Of a stretch of 64,000 nt of DNA, positions 10,019 to 19,015 are shown piece after piece. The notes beneath the pieces are model-generated. The model was not told the DNA's origin. It saw only the letters and a list, made by a program, of their open reading frames with translations, and did not search any database. The first letter of the stretch is position 1. Every line of letters starts with the position of its first letter. A program made the position numbers and the translations under genes. Source of the DNA: Candidatus Melainabacteria bacterium (lineage in GTDB: Bacteria > Cyanobacteriota > Vampirovibrionia > Obscuribacterales > Obscuribacteraceae); contig PLXC01000136.1 in assembly GCA_003151275.1 (NCBI GenBank), positions 31,339-95,338 of the forward strand. The letters are read 5' to 3'.

Positions 10019-11269
10019 GTGAACAAACAGATAAGAAAAACCAGAGGACAAGCTCTATCGCTTGAAGTTGCCGCAACTGCCTTGTTGATGGTTGTCTTTT
10101 TAGCCCTCGCTATTGATATTTTCATGGTGGTTTATGGTTTTAGCGAACTTGATGCCGCCGCCCGTGATGCTGCTCGTGCAGCTGGTGCCACTAACGACGC
10201 GCTGAATGGCTATAATGCTGCCAGGGCGGCTGCGTTCTCGCACCATGCTGATGGCACTATCGTCAGTCAGCCTTCGGTCAATGGGATAGCGGGGGCCGAT
10301 GGACCAGTCCCGGTTGCGGGCATGAATCGTCCTCCCTTGGGTGATGGTCATACCAATTTTATAACGAACCCCGATTTTGTCTATGAGGTCAACCCTGGCA
10401 ACACGGGCCCCGCGCCAATACCCCCGTCAGGTTCACCCTACTGTTCAGTCACCGCTCGATGCAGAATCACGGCACCAGTGTTAATTAATTTCTTCGGCTC
10501 AAAGATGAGTCAAACCGGTTTTGACTACGGAAGAACTTACACATACCCGATTTTAGGCGTGCCTTTTACACCTCTTGCAAATCCCAGTGGAGTAGCCACA
10601 GTTCCTGTTCCCGCTAATCCGTCTCCGGCGATGACATCGTCATCCGCAACAGCTTCGTCTACCGCTTCAGCTGCGTCTACTACAGCCGCTGCTGCCACTG
10701 CTGCAGCCGCAGCATCCACTACAGCAGCCGCTGCTACTGCAACCGCAGCCGCTGCTACTGCAGCCTCTGCCGCTGCTACTGTAGCCTCTGCCACAAGCGC
10801 CGCTTTTAATGCACCTAGTGCAACGGCAGCACGTGCTACCACCGCTGCCGCTACCGCAAGTGCTGCAACTGCCGCTGCTACTCTTGCCGCTGCCACAAGC
10901 GCCGCCTTCAACGCACCTGCTGCGACTGCCGCTCGTGCTGCCACGGCCGCATCTGCTGCGACTGCCGCTGCTACCGTTGCCGCTGCCACAAGCGCCGCCT
11001 TCAATGCACCTAGTGCGACTGCAGCTCGCGCCACTGCCGCTGCCGCTACCGCAAGTGCAGCTACCGCTGCAGCTGCCACCGCTGCTGCCACTTCTGCTGC
11101 TGCTGCGACTCGCGCTGCTACCGTTGCCGCTGCCACGAGCGCCGCATTTAATGCACCTAGCGCAACCGCTGCTCGAGCTAGCGCCGCTTCAACTGCTGCT
11201 GCAACTACCGCTGCTGCTTACTCAGCGGCTCAAACCGCCGCCGCAAATGCAGCCAATACATCGGGTTAA
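10019..11269 (+). CDS. TadE-like protein with long Ala/Ser/Thr-rich repeat tail
   Basis: About 416 residues. I choose the GTG at 10019 because AAGGTGG lies six bases upstream; a GTG at 10010 is also in frame. Residues 1-50 are a TadE-type anchor (ALSLEVAATALLMVVFLALA) followed by DAAARDAARAAGA. Residues ~55-200 form an ordinary outer domain with two cysteines. From about 205 to the end the protein is almost only Ala, Ser and Thr, interrupted four times by blocks close to ATSAAFNAPSATAARA. Such tails are usually extended or helical stalks, often glycosylated; that is inference. Last gene of the TadE/TadG operon. Confidence 0.75.
   Translation: MNKQIRKTRGQALSLEVAATALLMVVFLALAIDIFMVVYGFSELDAAARDAARAAGATNDALNGYNAARAAAFSHHADGTIVSQPSVNGIAGADGPVPVAGMNRPPLGDGHTNFITNPDFVYEVNPGNTGPAPIPPSGSPYCSVTARCRITAPVLINFFGSKMSQTGFDYGRTYTYPILGVPFTPLANPSGVATVPVPANPSPAMTSSSATASSTASAASTTAAAATAAAAASTTAAAATATAAAATAASAAATVASATSAAFNAPSATAARATTAAATASAATAAATLAAATSAAFNAPAATAARAATAASAATAAATVAAATSAAFNAPSATAARATAAAATASAATAAAATAAATSAAAATRAATVAAATSAAFNAPSATAARASAASTAAATTAAAYSAAQTAAANAANTSG
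10790..11190 (+). repeat. Four in-frame coding repeats of the FNAP block
   Basis: Copies of a ~48-base unit coding for TSAAFNAP(S/A)ATAARA begin near 10791, 10893, 10986 and 11133. The spacings (102, 93 and 147 bases) are all multiples of three, and the copies are separated by Ala/Thr-rich codons. Third-position differences between copies show they are not recent perfect duplicates. Confidence 0.75.
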
Positions 11270-11277
11270 GCATCCAA

Positions 11278-12144
11278 ATGAGCTCGTCCGAACGGTTTGC
11301 GAAACTACTCTTTCCTTTGCTTGGCTTATGCATTGTTTCGCAAGCCGTTCTGATCAGTTTCTCTGTGGTGGGAGGCACGCCAGTAGACGGTCCAGCTCAC
11401 AACTACTATGTGCAGCTGGACCTGAAAGAAAGTCAACTGCAGAAAAAACTGCAAGAGCCTCCTGGTGCAAACGCTGACAAATTGAGAGACCTAGCTCTCG
11501 TTCAATGGCAAAACAACAAGATTGAAATGGCTTTGCCTTATCTCGAGGAAGTTTGGATAGAGCACCAAAGTACAAATACAACGACCTACGATTCACTTTT
11601 TGTGCAAGACGGTCTTAATTTAGCGGGGCTGTATTTCGACAGAGGCAGTAATGAGCTTGCCATCGCAATTTATGAACGCCTACTTGCTTATGACAAAGCT
11701 CATCTACAGCCAACAGATCCCCGTATAGGACGAGATTGGAACAATCTTGGGCTCTGTTGCTTACAAACTGGCGAAGCCTTGCCACAATTGAAATTTAGAA
11801 AAGAGTGGTTTCTTAGGGCGATTGAAAAGTTTGCCACGGCAGAGAAAATTTTCAGTTCTTCGCCGAAATCCGAACAGCAGCTAGTATGCAGCATGCAAAA
11901 TTTAGTCGTGGCATACAGCGAACTTGGCGAAGACGACAAGGCGATGAATCTGAGTAATTTAGTCAGCCAAAGGTTAGATGCCTGGCACGATCAAAACGCT
12001 AAGATTTCTTCTGACCAACGGGCCAAACCGGGCAAGTCCAAACCAACCAATTCGCCCAAGTCAATGATTTTCGGGCCCAAGTTCTCGATATCCTCAGGGA
12101 GCGCACCACAGGCAAATACTTCAATATTGGAAATCAAGATCTAA
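11278..12144 (+). CDS. Membrane-anchored TPR-like protein
   Basis: 288 residues. An N-terminal hydrophobic helix (residues ~9-31, LLFPLLGLCIVSQAVLISF) anchors a helical domain with TPR-like repeats, for example LYFDRGSNELAIAIYERLL and WNNLGLCCLQTGEALPQL. The C-terminus is polar and Lys/Pro/Ser-rich. It follows the Ala-rich TadE-like gene by eight bases and its stop codon is directly followed by the GTG of the next gene, so it links the pilus-like genes to the membrane-protein genes downstream. Specific role unknown. Confidence 0.65.
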   Translation: MSSSERFAKLLFPLLGLCIVSQAVLISFSVVGGTPVDGPAHNYYVQLDLKESQLQKKLQEPPGANADKLRDLALVQWQNNKIEMALPYLEEVWIEHQSTNTTTYDSLFVQDGLNLAGLYFDRGSNELAIAIYERLLAYDKAHLQPTDPRIGRDWNNLGLCCLQTGEALPQLKFRKEWFLRAIEKFATAEKIFSSSPKSEQQLVCSMQNLVVAYSELGEDDKAMNLSNLVSQRLDAWHDQNAKISSDQRAKPGKSKPTNSPKSMIFGPKFSISSGSAPQANTSILEIKI

Positions 12145-13626
12145 GTGGTGTCGTCATCGCATCATGATGAACCGCCAATCGTGCCCACGATTCGACGATT
12201 TTCAGTACTCAATTGGACCGGCGATGATTGGCTTTGGGCCTTGATCGTAGTCGGGTTGTTTTTGCGCTTTTGCTATCCTTTTTTGGACAATCCTTTTGCT
12301 CACCTAGTCTCTGACTCGGATCGCCATTTTCGAAGCGCCACGGAAGCTTTAGATTTCGGAATATTTTCAATTTCCGATTCACTTGGTTATCAGATTTGGC
12401 TTGGCGCCGCGGCTCGTATATTCGGCAAATCGCATCCGGTTGTAGCAACATATGCCGGCATCATGTCTGTGACTACTGCTTACGCCTGGTATCTTTGGTT
12501 CAAATTGTGTTTGCCGACCAAAAGAATAGCCATGGTTGCATTTGCACTGATAACTTGGATGCCTGACTGGATCAAGCTCTACACCTACTTTCTTGACGAG
12601 ACATTACTGCTTCCATTAGTCGGATTCATGTTGTACTTCGGATGGAAAGCCAAAGAAACTTTAGCGTTGAAAGATTGCTTGTTGTTTGCAGGCTTTGCTG
12701 GCCTCAGTTTTATTACTAAGGCTACTTGTGCGCCTCTGATCGGGATAACTTATATCCTCTTGTGTCGCAACCTGTGGCGAGCACCAATTTCACTGCCGCA
12801 CGCACCAGTTTCGCCACCGCAAGCACCAATTTCGTTGCTGACGCCATTCTCGCTATGGCAAGCACGATTTACTCAGTCCATATTGATTAGACGATTAGCG
12901 CCAAGCATAGCGCTCACACTTGTAATTTGTCTTTTGCCACCGATATCGTTCTATAGTCGCACGGGCAGCTGGTCTATGTTTTTGCCCGCGCAGGCAAAAT
13001 CCAACGCGCTTTATTTCCAAAGTGGAAAAAAGATGATGAAGGTTCGGAACCGCTATTTTGATCGACTTTCTGGGCAGTGGAGAGTAGAAGACTACTGGTT
13101 TGGGTGTCCATCTTATTACACTAAGCAACTAACGCCTTTTAGTGATTGGATTTCTCAACGCGATGGAGAGTTTAAATGCGAGATTGACTATGGAGCACCG
13201 CCAGAATCTAGATTTGTTGCCGACAAAAACCACCTATCCTTCCGTCAAAAAATTGACTTAACTTTGGAGAATTGCGTTTATGTTTTGGTTGGATTGGTAT
13301 GGCCAGTTGAATTTCCTAATTCCATCGTCAATTTCGAAAGGTGGCTCTGGCCAATTTTTACACTTGCCATCCTTTTTTCGGCAATAAAGAGACGCGGCCT
13401 AAATGAACTAGATATACTTTGCTTTGCTATGTTGTTGGTTTTGATGTTTCAACAAGAATGCGGTGTGGAAGGACGTTATCGAATGGTCTGGGAGGGAGTG
13501 GTTATACCAACTTTCGTATTAGTAATAAGCCGATGGTTTAAAAAGTTGACAGATGGATCTCACATTGTTGATCAGCTCGGCATTGATTTAGGTCTCACTA
13601 GCACCCAGCCCTTGGAGAGTAGTTAA
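12145..13626 (+). CDS. GT-C-type membrane glycosyltransferase-like protein
   Basis: 493 residues with about ten membrane helices. The N-terminal half has features of the PMT/ArnT-type GT-C fold: an acidic first outer loop (LVSDSDRHFRSA) after helix 1, and FLDETLLLPL at the start of a later helix. Such enzymes transfer sugars from polyprenyl-phosphate carriers to outer substrates. A soluble loop lies at ~300-375. A Pro-rich repeat (APISLPHAPVSPPQAPISL) sits near residue 215. It starts at the GTG right after the previous stop and ends overlapping the next ATG by one base. Substrate unknown; assignment is by pattern only. Confidence 0.55.
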   Translation: MVSSSHHDEPPIVPTIRRFSVLNWTGDDWLWALIVVGLFLRFCYPFLDNPFAHLVSDSDRHFRSATEALDFGIFSISDSLGYQIWLGAAARIFGKSHPVVATYAGIMSVTTAYAWYLWFKLCLPTKRIAMVAFALITWMPDWIKLYTYFLDETLLLPLVGFMLYFGWKAKETLALKDCLLFAGFAGLSFITKATCAPLIGITYILLCRNLWRAPISLPHAPVSPPQAPISLLTPFSLWQARFTQSILIRRLAPSIALTLVICLLPPISFYSRTGSWSMFLPAQAKSNALYFQSGKKMMKVRNRYFDRLSGQWRVEDYWFGCPSYYTKQLTPFSDWISQRDGEFKCEIDYGAPPESRFVADKNHLSFRQKIDLTLENCVYVLVGLVWPVEFPNSIVNFERWLWPIFTLAILFSAIKRRGLNELDILCFAMLLVLMFQQECGVEGRYRMVWEGVVIPTFVLVISRWFKKLTDGSHIVDQLGIDLGLTSTQPLESS

Positions 13627-14174
13627 TGGCCGAATTGCTATCCCAAAGGAAGTGGCAGATAATTGCCTCCATTCCTACTTTTTTATATTTTTTCTTCTTA
13701 CTGAGTTATCTCAGTCCTGGCACGGTGTGGAGAGATAGAGTTACTGCGCCCATAAATTCATTTTGGAATTATTGGCGCCTGGATCAAAATTGGAATTTAT
13801 TTTCGCCAGTCATAAGAGACATCAACCACCATACCTCGGCTGTCATCACTTTCGAGGATGGTACCAAAGCCTTGGTAGAGTTACCGAGATCCACTAAGTT
13901 AGGTTTGGCGGGTAAGTTTAAAGATGAAATGTGGCGCAAATGGGCTGGCGACTCGTTGCCCTTCCCACCCTATAAAGAATTTCGGCCAGACCTGGCTCGT
14001 TACATCGGCAGAAGGTTCTACAACCCCGCTAACAAGCCTGTGACGCTGTCCTTAAGTTGGTTCTTCACGCACATACCTCCACCATCAGTGAACCCATCAC
14101 AAACTAACCTTCCGTACCACAATACAATTAGCGCCATATTCGAATATAAGTTCACGCCAGAGGATTTTGAATGA
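13626..14174 (+). CDS. Small membrane protein, likely partner of the HTTM protein
   Basis: 182 residues with one N-terminal helix (IIASIPTFLYFFFLLSYL) and an outer domain containing DQNWNLFSP and a later aromatic-rich beta-type region. Small proteins with a W-x-x-F-x-P segment next to HTTM proteins are known from the SdpA/SdpB pair and from DUF5819-HTTM pairs; this one has that shape and position. It overlaps the previous stop by one base and the next start by four (ATGA), so translation of the three genes is probably coupled. The family name is a tentative match. Confidence 0.5.
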   Translation: MAELLSQRKWQIIASIPTFLYFFFLLSYLSPGTVWRDRVTAPINSFWNYWRLDQNWNLFSPVIRDINHHTSAVITFEDGTKALVELPRSTKLGLAGKFKDEMWRKWAGDSLPFPPYKEFRPDLARYIGRRFYNPANKPVTLSLSWFFTHIPPPSVNPSQTNLPYHNTISAIFEYKFTPEDFE

Positions 14175-15526
14175 CCTTACGGGGTTTAGTAGATGCATGG
14201 TTCAAGTTTTGGTTCGCGCCTGACACTCCGACACCAATCGGATTGTTTCGTATTTTCTTCGGCTTGCTAGTTTTAGACGCGGCGATTATTCACATTGGTC
14301 CCGATGTTCTTGATTGGTATGGACCACATGGTGTGACAAGCGCCGATGCTGTGCATCGCTATTGGTGGCTTGACGAACCGCGCCTCGATATCTTTTTGTT
14401 GGTGCCTAACACTGAGACTGGAGTGATGGCCCTTTGGTATGTTTTTGTGGCCGCTGTTGTTTGTCTGCTGATTGGTCTTTGGACGAGAGCAGCAGCAGTT
14501 GTCGTTACCATCTTCCTGATTTCTATGGATAATCGTCAGCCATTTGCCATCAATGGTGGTGATGCGATGATGCGTTTGCTGGCAGGATATCTCATTTTCA
14601 GTGAGGCTGGGGCCGCTTTCTCGGTTGATCGGTTAATTCAACGTTGGAGAAATCCCACGTTTGGGATAGAGAGTCGCCCTAAGCCAGTGCCTCAGTGGGG
14701 GCAGCGCATGATCCAAGTGCAAATGGCGATTACATACTGGAGCACGTTTTGCGCGAAAATTTCGGGGGCGCAATGGATTGACGGAACCGCTGTGTATTAC
14801 GCAACACGGCTGGATGACATGATCAACCATCCGATGTTTCTTTACGACAGTCTTCTGTTTTGTAAATTTCTCACTTGGTACACGCTTCTATTTGAAGGCG
14901 CTATGTTCAGTCTAATTTGGATTCGCGATCTGCGCTATTGGGTGCTGGCCGGCACGTTGGTTATGCACTTAGGGATCGATTATTCAATCAATCTGCCGGT
15001 CTTCGAATGGATCTTTATGACAAGTTTTATCGTGTTCATTTATCCTGAAGATCTCACCAAAGTAATGGATTTTATCAAGAAGCGCATAAACGCTACGTAT
15101 GGTCCCCCTGCGACACTTCTTTATGATCCTGCCTCGGAAAGGCAGACTTCTGAGGCTAGTGTGCTTGAGGGGATAGATATTCTGGGCCGGCTAAACATTA
15201 AGGCTATTGAGCCGGGCGACAAAGTAGCCGACGGACAACAGCGACTTGTCGGCTTGTCAGAATATGGTCCAATCTCCAATGGGGATTTGTTTGCCTGGCT
15301 TACGGCTCGACTGCCAATTTTGTGGCCTCTGTTTCTTTTTATCGGCTTACCATGGCAGTTAATGCTCCGGCAACCCAAGCCGAGCACCGCTGGCGTGAAA
15401 GAAAGTTCGATCAAGCCAGTCGATGAGCAGCAACAAGATCTGCAGCCGCCACCGAACGGTGATGCGCTGCACAACACCGCAGAACAAACCGTTTCGACGA
15501 CTGACGAATCCAAGGACGCTACTTAG
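14171..15526 (+). CDS. HTTM-domain membrane protein
   Basis: 451 residues. The N-terminal ~330 residues hold several membrane helices with features of the HTTM domain (horizontally transferred transmembrane domain, related to vitamin-K-dependent gamma-carboxylase): PTPIGLFRIFFGLLVLDA, DWYGPHGVTSADAVHRY and the region AINGGDAMMRLLAGYLIF. The last ~120 residues are polar with one more hydrophobic stretch and a disordered end. HTTM proteins may modify or export partner proteins; the substrate here is not evident. Translationally coupled to the small upstream protein; the 3' end overlaps the convergent TPR gene by eight bases. Confidence 0.75.
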   Translation: MTLRGLVDAWFKFWFAPDTPTPIGLFRIFFGLLVLDAAIIHIGPDVLDWYGPHGVTSADAVHRYWWLDEPRLDIFLLVPNTETGVMALWYVFVAAVVCLLIGLWTRAAAVVVTIFLISMDNRQPFAINGGDAMMRLLAGYLIFSEAGAAFSVDRLIQRWRNPTFGIESRPKPVPQWGQRMIQVQMAITYWSTFCAKISGAQWIDGTAVYYATRLDDMINHPMFLYDSLLFCKFLTWYTLLFEGAMFSLIWIRDLRYWVLAGTLVMHLGIDYSINLPVFEWIFMTSFIVFIYPEDLTKVMDFIKKRINATYGPPATLLYDPASERQTSEASVLEGIDILGRLNIKAIEPGDKVADGQQRLVGLSEYGPISNGDLFAWLTARLPILWPLFLFIGLPWQLMLRQPKPSTAGVKESSIKPVDEQQQDLQPPPNGDALHNTAEQTVSTTDESKDAT

Positions 15527-17903
15527 CAGCCTGTTTTCGTTTGAGAATTTCGGCTGACTGTTGTTTTGCAATTGCGTTGTTTGGATCCAGTTTCAATGCG
15601 CGTGCTATATCCTGCAAGGCATCGCCGTACTCGCCGCGCTCGGCGTTACTCATGCCGCGATAAAGACAAATGTCAGCGTTTTTGTTTTTTACATCCAAAC
15701 CTGATGCTTTTTGAAAATCTGCATCTGATTGATCGAAGTGTCTTAGTTTGCTACTTATCCATCCGCGTTTGGCATAATAGGAAGCATTTTTAGGAGAAGC
15801 ACCAATCAAGAAACTGTAGTCTTCATAGGCTTTGGTAAATTCCTCTGATTTCTCGCAAATGTCGGCGTGTTTCAGTCTCACACTTACGTTCTTTGGATCT
15901 TTCTCAACTAGTTGGCCCAAGTCTTCGGCTGCTAGTCTGTAATTATGGTTCGTTATTTCTGTAGTGATGCGGTCTAAGAGTACATCTTGTGGCAGATTTC
16001 CCTTCAACGATGAAAGCGTTTTATAGACAGCCATCGCTTTTTTAGAATCACCAGAAGATGCGTAAGCCTTTGCTTGTGCTGCCAGGTACACGGGATTTTT
16101 AGGTTCGTAATTTAGAGCTATTGCAAAATCAGCTATCGCATTTTTGAAATTATTTTTCAGCGCATATTGCATACCACGACTGTAATATGCATTAGCATTG
16201 GGTTTGAGGGCTATTGATTTGCTCAAGTCGTCGAAGGCTAATTTGGATTGGTTGACCGAGAATTCCGCGCTAGCCCTTCCTACATATGCTTGTACGTTTT
16301 TTGGATCCTTCGTAATTACCCACGTCCACTCTTTATTGGATTCTTTGTATTTCTTGGCCATGTTATATGCAACCGCTAGAAGTGCATGATTGGAGATCTT
16401 CGCAGGCGCAAGAGTGACCGCCCTTTTCGCATCTGTAACGGCACCTTCATAGTTACCTGTTGCCATGTAAGCAACGGCGCGGTTTAGGTAGCTGTTGTAA
16501 TCGGTGATTGGAAACTCAAGCACACGATTTAAATCTTCAAGTGCATGGGTGGTGTCACCAACCGCGTTATAAGCTTGTGCACGGAAGGCAACATATTTCA
16601 GGTTATACGGTTCAGCTGACGAATCGGTGGCAAGCAGATATTCCGCAAGCGCTTCCTTCATCTTTCCTTCCTTTGTCAGCAGCCTGCCTTTATAGAAATG
16701 AAATTTAGGTACATTTGGAAAGCGAGCAGACCCTTCTGCAACAAATTTTCGCAGGTCATCCATCTTATTATGTGTCAGTGCATTATCGATTTTTTCAGCT
16801 AAATTGTTCTCTGCATATTTCTGCCACAAAATAAAACCGCCAATACTAGCGATTACGACTGCGCACACTCCCGCTATCTTAAACTTGTTCTTGATCAACG
16901 TCTGACTGATAGCGTCTCGGCGGACTTTGGCTTTGCGTGATTCTTCGCTTTCATCCATTAGTGAAATTGATCGCACTTTGGCTGTTTGATCGGATTTCTT
17001 TTTATCTGCTGCCAGTGGATCTGACCCGGACGCATCTAAGGCAGCGCTTGGATTTGGTGCTGCAATACTGTTAAGTTCTTTGATATCGAAGGTGATACCA
17101 GATGCATCTGGCGATTCAGGGTTTGTATTGGCCGGGCTGTCTGTGGTGTCGTCAGCTTTCTTGCGTTTGATTAGGCTGCTGATCGCCATCTTCCCAACTT
17201 TTGTGTTCAGAGGCGCCGCACTGAGCCCTGTCCGAGTTTGGCTATTGCCTAACCTAGCTTTCTCTAACTCTCCGTCCTCTTCTTCCTCTGCTTGTCCTTC
17301 TTGCTGTTGTCCTTGATAATTTGGTGCTTGGTAGGTTGCTTCTTGGTGGTAGTTTTGTTCTTCATCCTGGAACGTTGCTGCTACTTCCTGACTAAGCTCT
17401 GTCTCGCCCGCGTCTGAATCAACTTCTACACTTTCGGTCGCAGTTTCTTCGCTTTCTGACGCTATTTCTTCGTCATCTGTGAATGGTCTGCGCAGAAAGT
17501 CGCTGGACTTAGGTTCGTTGTCTTTCTCGATAGGAGTGGGCGCAACAATCTGAGCTTTGCTCTGTTCTTTTGTGGTCTTGTCACTCGCCGCTTGAATATC
17601 CCTGAGCAATTTTTTTAAATCGATTTTTAGGTCGGTTTCAAAATCATCCGAAATGCTGTCGTCAACATCGACCGTGCCTTTGGTCATGGGTAACAGCCGC
17701 CTCAACGCTTGAATGCCCGTGCCATCCACGCCCACAATTCGCGCTCCTGTGATGACTGAGTTCTGCCTGACGGCTACTTCGCCCTCAACATCGTCGTTCC
17801 TCAGTCTGAGCACCGCAATTTCCAGTTCAGGCCCAGTTATTAGGGACTTGAGGGCGGTAATCAATACGGCTTCATCTAGCTGGAAAGTGGCGTCGGAACC
17901 CAT
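15519..17903 (-). CDS. DUF4388-like and TPR-repeat membrane protein
   Basis: 794 residues. Residues ~1-110 resemble the DUF4388/PatA N-terminal domain (GPELEIAVLRLRNDDVEGEV, GTGIQALRRLLPMTKGTVDV). Residues 110-335 are acidic and Gln/Glu-rich, probably disordered. One membrane helix lies at ~342-360 (IAGVCAVVIASIGGFILW), then a TPR array to the end. DUF4388 occurs in signalling and gliding-related proteins of cyanobacteria and myxobacteria. It shares the N-domain, helix, TPR order with the genes at 951 and 4582 but is the only one with a recognisable N-terminal domain. Likely an inside-outside scaffold. Confidence 0.75.
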   Translation of the reverse strand: MGSDATFQLDEAVLITALKSLITGPELEIAVLRLRNDDVEGEVAVRQNSVITGARIVGVDGTGIQALRRLLPMTKGTVDVDDSISDDFETDLKIDLKKLLRDIQAASDKTTKEQSKAQIVAPTPIEKDNEPKSSDFLRRPFTDDEEIASESEETATESVEVDSDAGETELSQEVAATFQDEEQNYHQEATYQAPNYQGQQQEGQAEEEEDGELEKARLGNSQTRTGLSAAPLNTKVGKMAISSLIKRKKADDTTDSPANTNPESPDASGITFDIKELNSIAAPNPSAALDASGSDPLAADKKKSDQTAKVRSISLMDESEESRKAKVRRDAISQTLIKNKFKIAGVCAVVIASIGGFILWQKYAENNLAEKIDNALTHNKMDDLRKFVAEGSARFPNVPKFHFYKGRLLTKEGKMKEALAEYLLATDSSAEPYNLKYVAFRAQAYNAVGDTTHALEDLNRVLEFPITDYNSYLNRAVAYMATGNYEGAVTDAKRAVTLAPAKISNHALLAVAYNMAKKYKESNKEWTWVITKDPKNVQAYVGRASAEFSVNQSKLAFDDLSKSIALKPNANAYYSRGMQYALKNNFKNAIADFAIALNYEPKNPVYLAAQAKAYASSGDSKKAMAVYKTLSSLKGNLPQDVLLDRITTEITNHNYRLAAEDLGQLVEKDPKNVSVRLKHADICEKSEEFTKAYEDYSFLIGASPKNASYYAKRGWISSKLRHFDQSDADFQKASGLDVKNKNADICLYRGMSNAERGEYGDALQDIARALKLDPNNAIAKQQSAEILKRKQAAK

Positions 17904-17987
17904 GATTTGAGCGGTCCTATAGTAATGTCGACAGGGGCCGGGCAGCTTGGAGTGGGGCAGCTTGCTGCTCTGCGGGTGCAGAAGCCT

Positions 17988-18018
17988 GGGCGCTCCTTGG
18001 ATAGGCTATCCTCGGATA
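17988..18018. repeat. Dispersed intergenic element, copy 1
   Basis: Contains the perfect inverted repeat GGATAG-G-CTATCC (17999-18011) followed by TCGGATA. A close copy lies at 36068-36097 and the shorter core TATCC-nn-GGATA recurs at 4548-4559. The flanking DNA is rich in GCAGCTTG/GGGCAGC words in both main copies. Confidence 0.65.
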
Positions 18019-18258
18019 TTTATAAGGATGACACAATCTCATAATGAAAATGTGCCCGAACTGTAAGGAAACTATGCGTGCTCGCTATTCGTGTCTGGGA
18101 TGACTACCGTCGACCGCGCAGCTAACTGGGTTGCTTGATTTTCGCTGCTCACCGTCTGTAGTGGCAGGATTTTCACATAAACGGCTGGTTACCTAGGAAA
18201 GTAGCTGCTCAGAAATGTCGTAACTAAGTATCGACATCCTTTCTAGCCCTGTACCCCG

Positions 18259-18278
18259 CCAACCGACCAGTTGGTTGG
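18259..18278. promoter_or_regulatory. Near-palindrome, possible operator
   Basis: CCAACCGACCAGTTGGTTGG is a 20-base imperfect palindrome (8 of 10 positions matched) located ~140 bases upstream of the small secreted protein. The shape resembles TetR-family operators. No regulator gene adjoins it, so this is a guess from symmetry. Confidence 0.3.
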
Positions 18279-18414
18279 TAATTTATGCACCCTGAATCGC
18301 TTGGTGACACTACCTTTCGGGTTTAAATTAGTAAACGTTAATCTTCAGTTGGGAATCAAACCAATATGTCTATCGTCGTTAGTTTTGTCAGGCGGAGCAC
18401 AAGGAAGTAACACA

Positions 18415-18846
18415 ATGAGTAACAAACTACTAGCTGGATTTTTGGTTGGAGCCACATTCCTGGCTACCAGTTTAACCGCTCCAGCTCAAGCTCGGAACAA
18501 TGACTATCAAAATTTGTTGAACCAAGAAGCAATGCAAATGTATCAACAAAATCTGCTTAACCAACAGTACGCTTCGGCACAATACGGCGCACAGAATGGT
18601 GCACAACAGTGCGGTTACGGACAATACGGCTACGGACAATATGACTTAGGCAGTGGCATAGGCGCACCTGGCATCGACCCTAGTGATCCAAACGCATGGC
18701 AGGAATCACAATATCGTGGATGGTTGCAAAAGCAAGGTGGCAACATGGGTTATGCCAATCACGGTTTGACAAATTCGCAATTCAATCCCGTCAATAACAA
18801 TGGTTGGAACGGTCAACTCTACAGAGTGAACAATCAACACCGTTAG
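18415..18846 (+). CDS. Small secreted Q/N/G/Y-rich protein
   Basis: 143 residues from the ATG at 18415, chosen because AAGGAAG lies a few bases upstream and the protein then begins with a signal peptide: MSNKLLAGFLVGATFLATSL, followed by TAPAQARNN (cleavage likely after AQA). The mature part is rich in Gln, Asn, Tyr and Gly (QQCGYGQYGYGQYDLGSG) with one Cys. Such low-complexity exported proteins can be matrix or surface coat material. A longer in-frame ORF begins at 18271 but would bury the signal peptide. No family recognised. Confidence 0.7.
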   Translation: MSNKLLAGFLVGATFLATSLTAPAQARNNDYQNLLNQEAMQMYQQNLLNQQYASAQYGAQNGAQQCGYGQYGYGQYDLGSGIGAPGIDPSDPNAWQESQYRGWLQKQGGNMGYANHGLTNSQFNPVNNNGWNGQLYRVNNQHR

Positions 18847-18915
18847 ACTGGCTGATTTGGCATTACAAATTAAATAATAGTTTGGAAAGATGAAACTATT
18901 TCGGGATAACGAGAA

Positions 18916-18937
18916 GGGCGGTGAGTAATCACCGCCC
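18916..18937 (+). terminator. Hairpin terminator after the small secreted protein
   Basis: A perfect nine-base stem, GGGCGGTGA and TCACCGCCC, with a four-base loop (GTAA), 70 bases after the stop at 18846. The following TCATAATTGT is only moderately T-rich. It lies between convergent genes and may act in both directions. Confidence 0.7.
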
Positions 18938-19015
18938 TCATAATTGTCACGCTCTTAGTCAGTATTTCGATCATGTGGCGCATGCGGATCGAGGAGGCAC
19001 CGAATGCGGTGCAAC

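Larger units (their letters stand above)
17904..18414. other. Intergenic region with repeat element, Cys-rich mini-ORF and palindrome
   Basis: 511 bases between divergent genes. It holds a dispersed repeat element (17988-18018), a 19-codon ORF at 18044-18103 that reads like the start of a zinc ribbon (CPNCKE followed by a later Cys), and a 20-base near-palindrome at 18259-18278. No RNA gene is recognised. Confidence 0.5.

Noticed and set aside
10537..11477. Long open frames on both other reading frames of the Ala-rich gene
   Set aside because: They come from the GCN-rich repeat codons, which read as Ala/Val or Leu/Pro in other frames; they have no start signals and no protein-like sequence.
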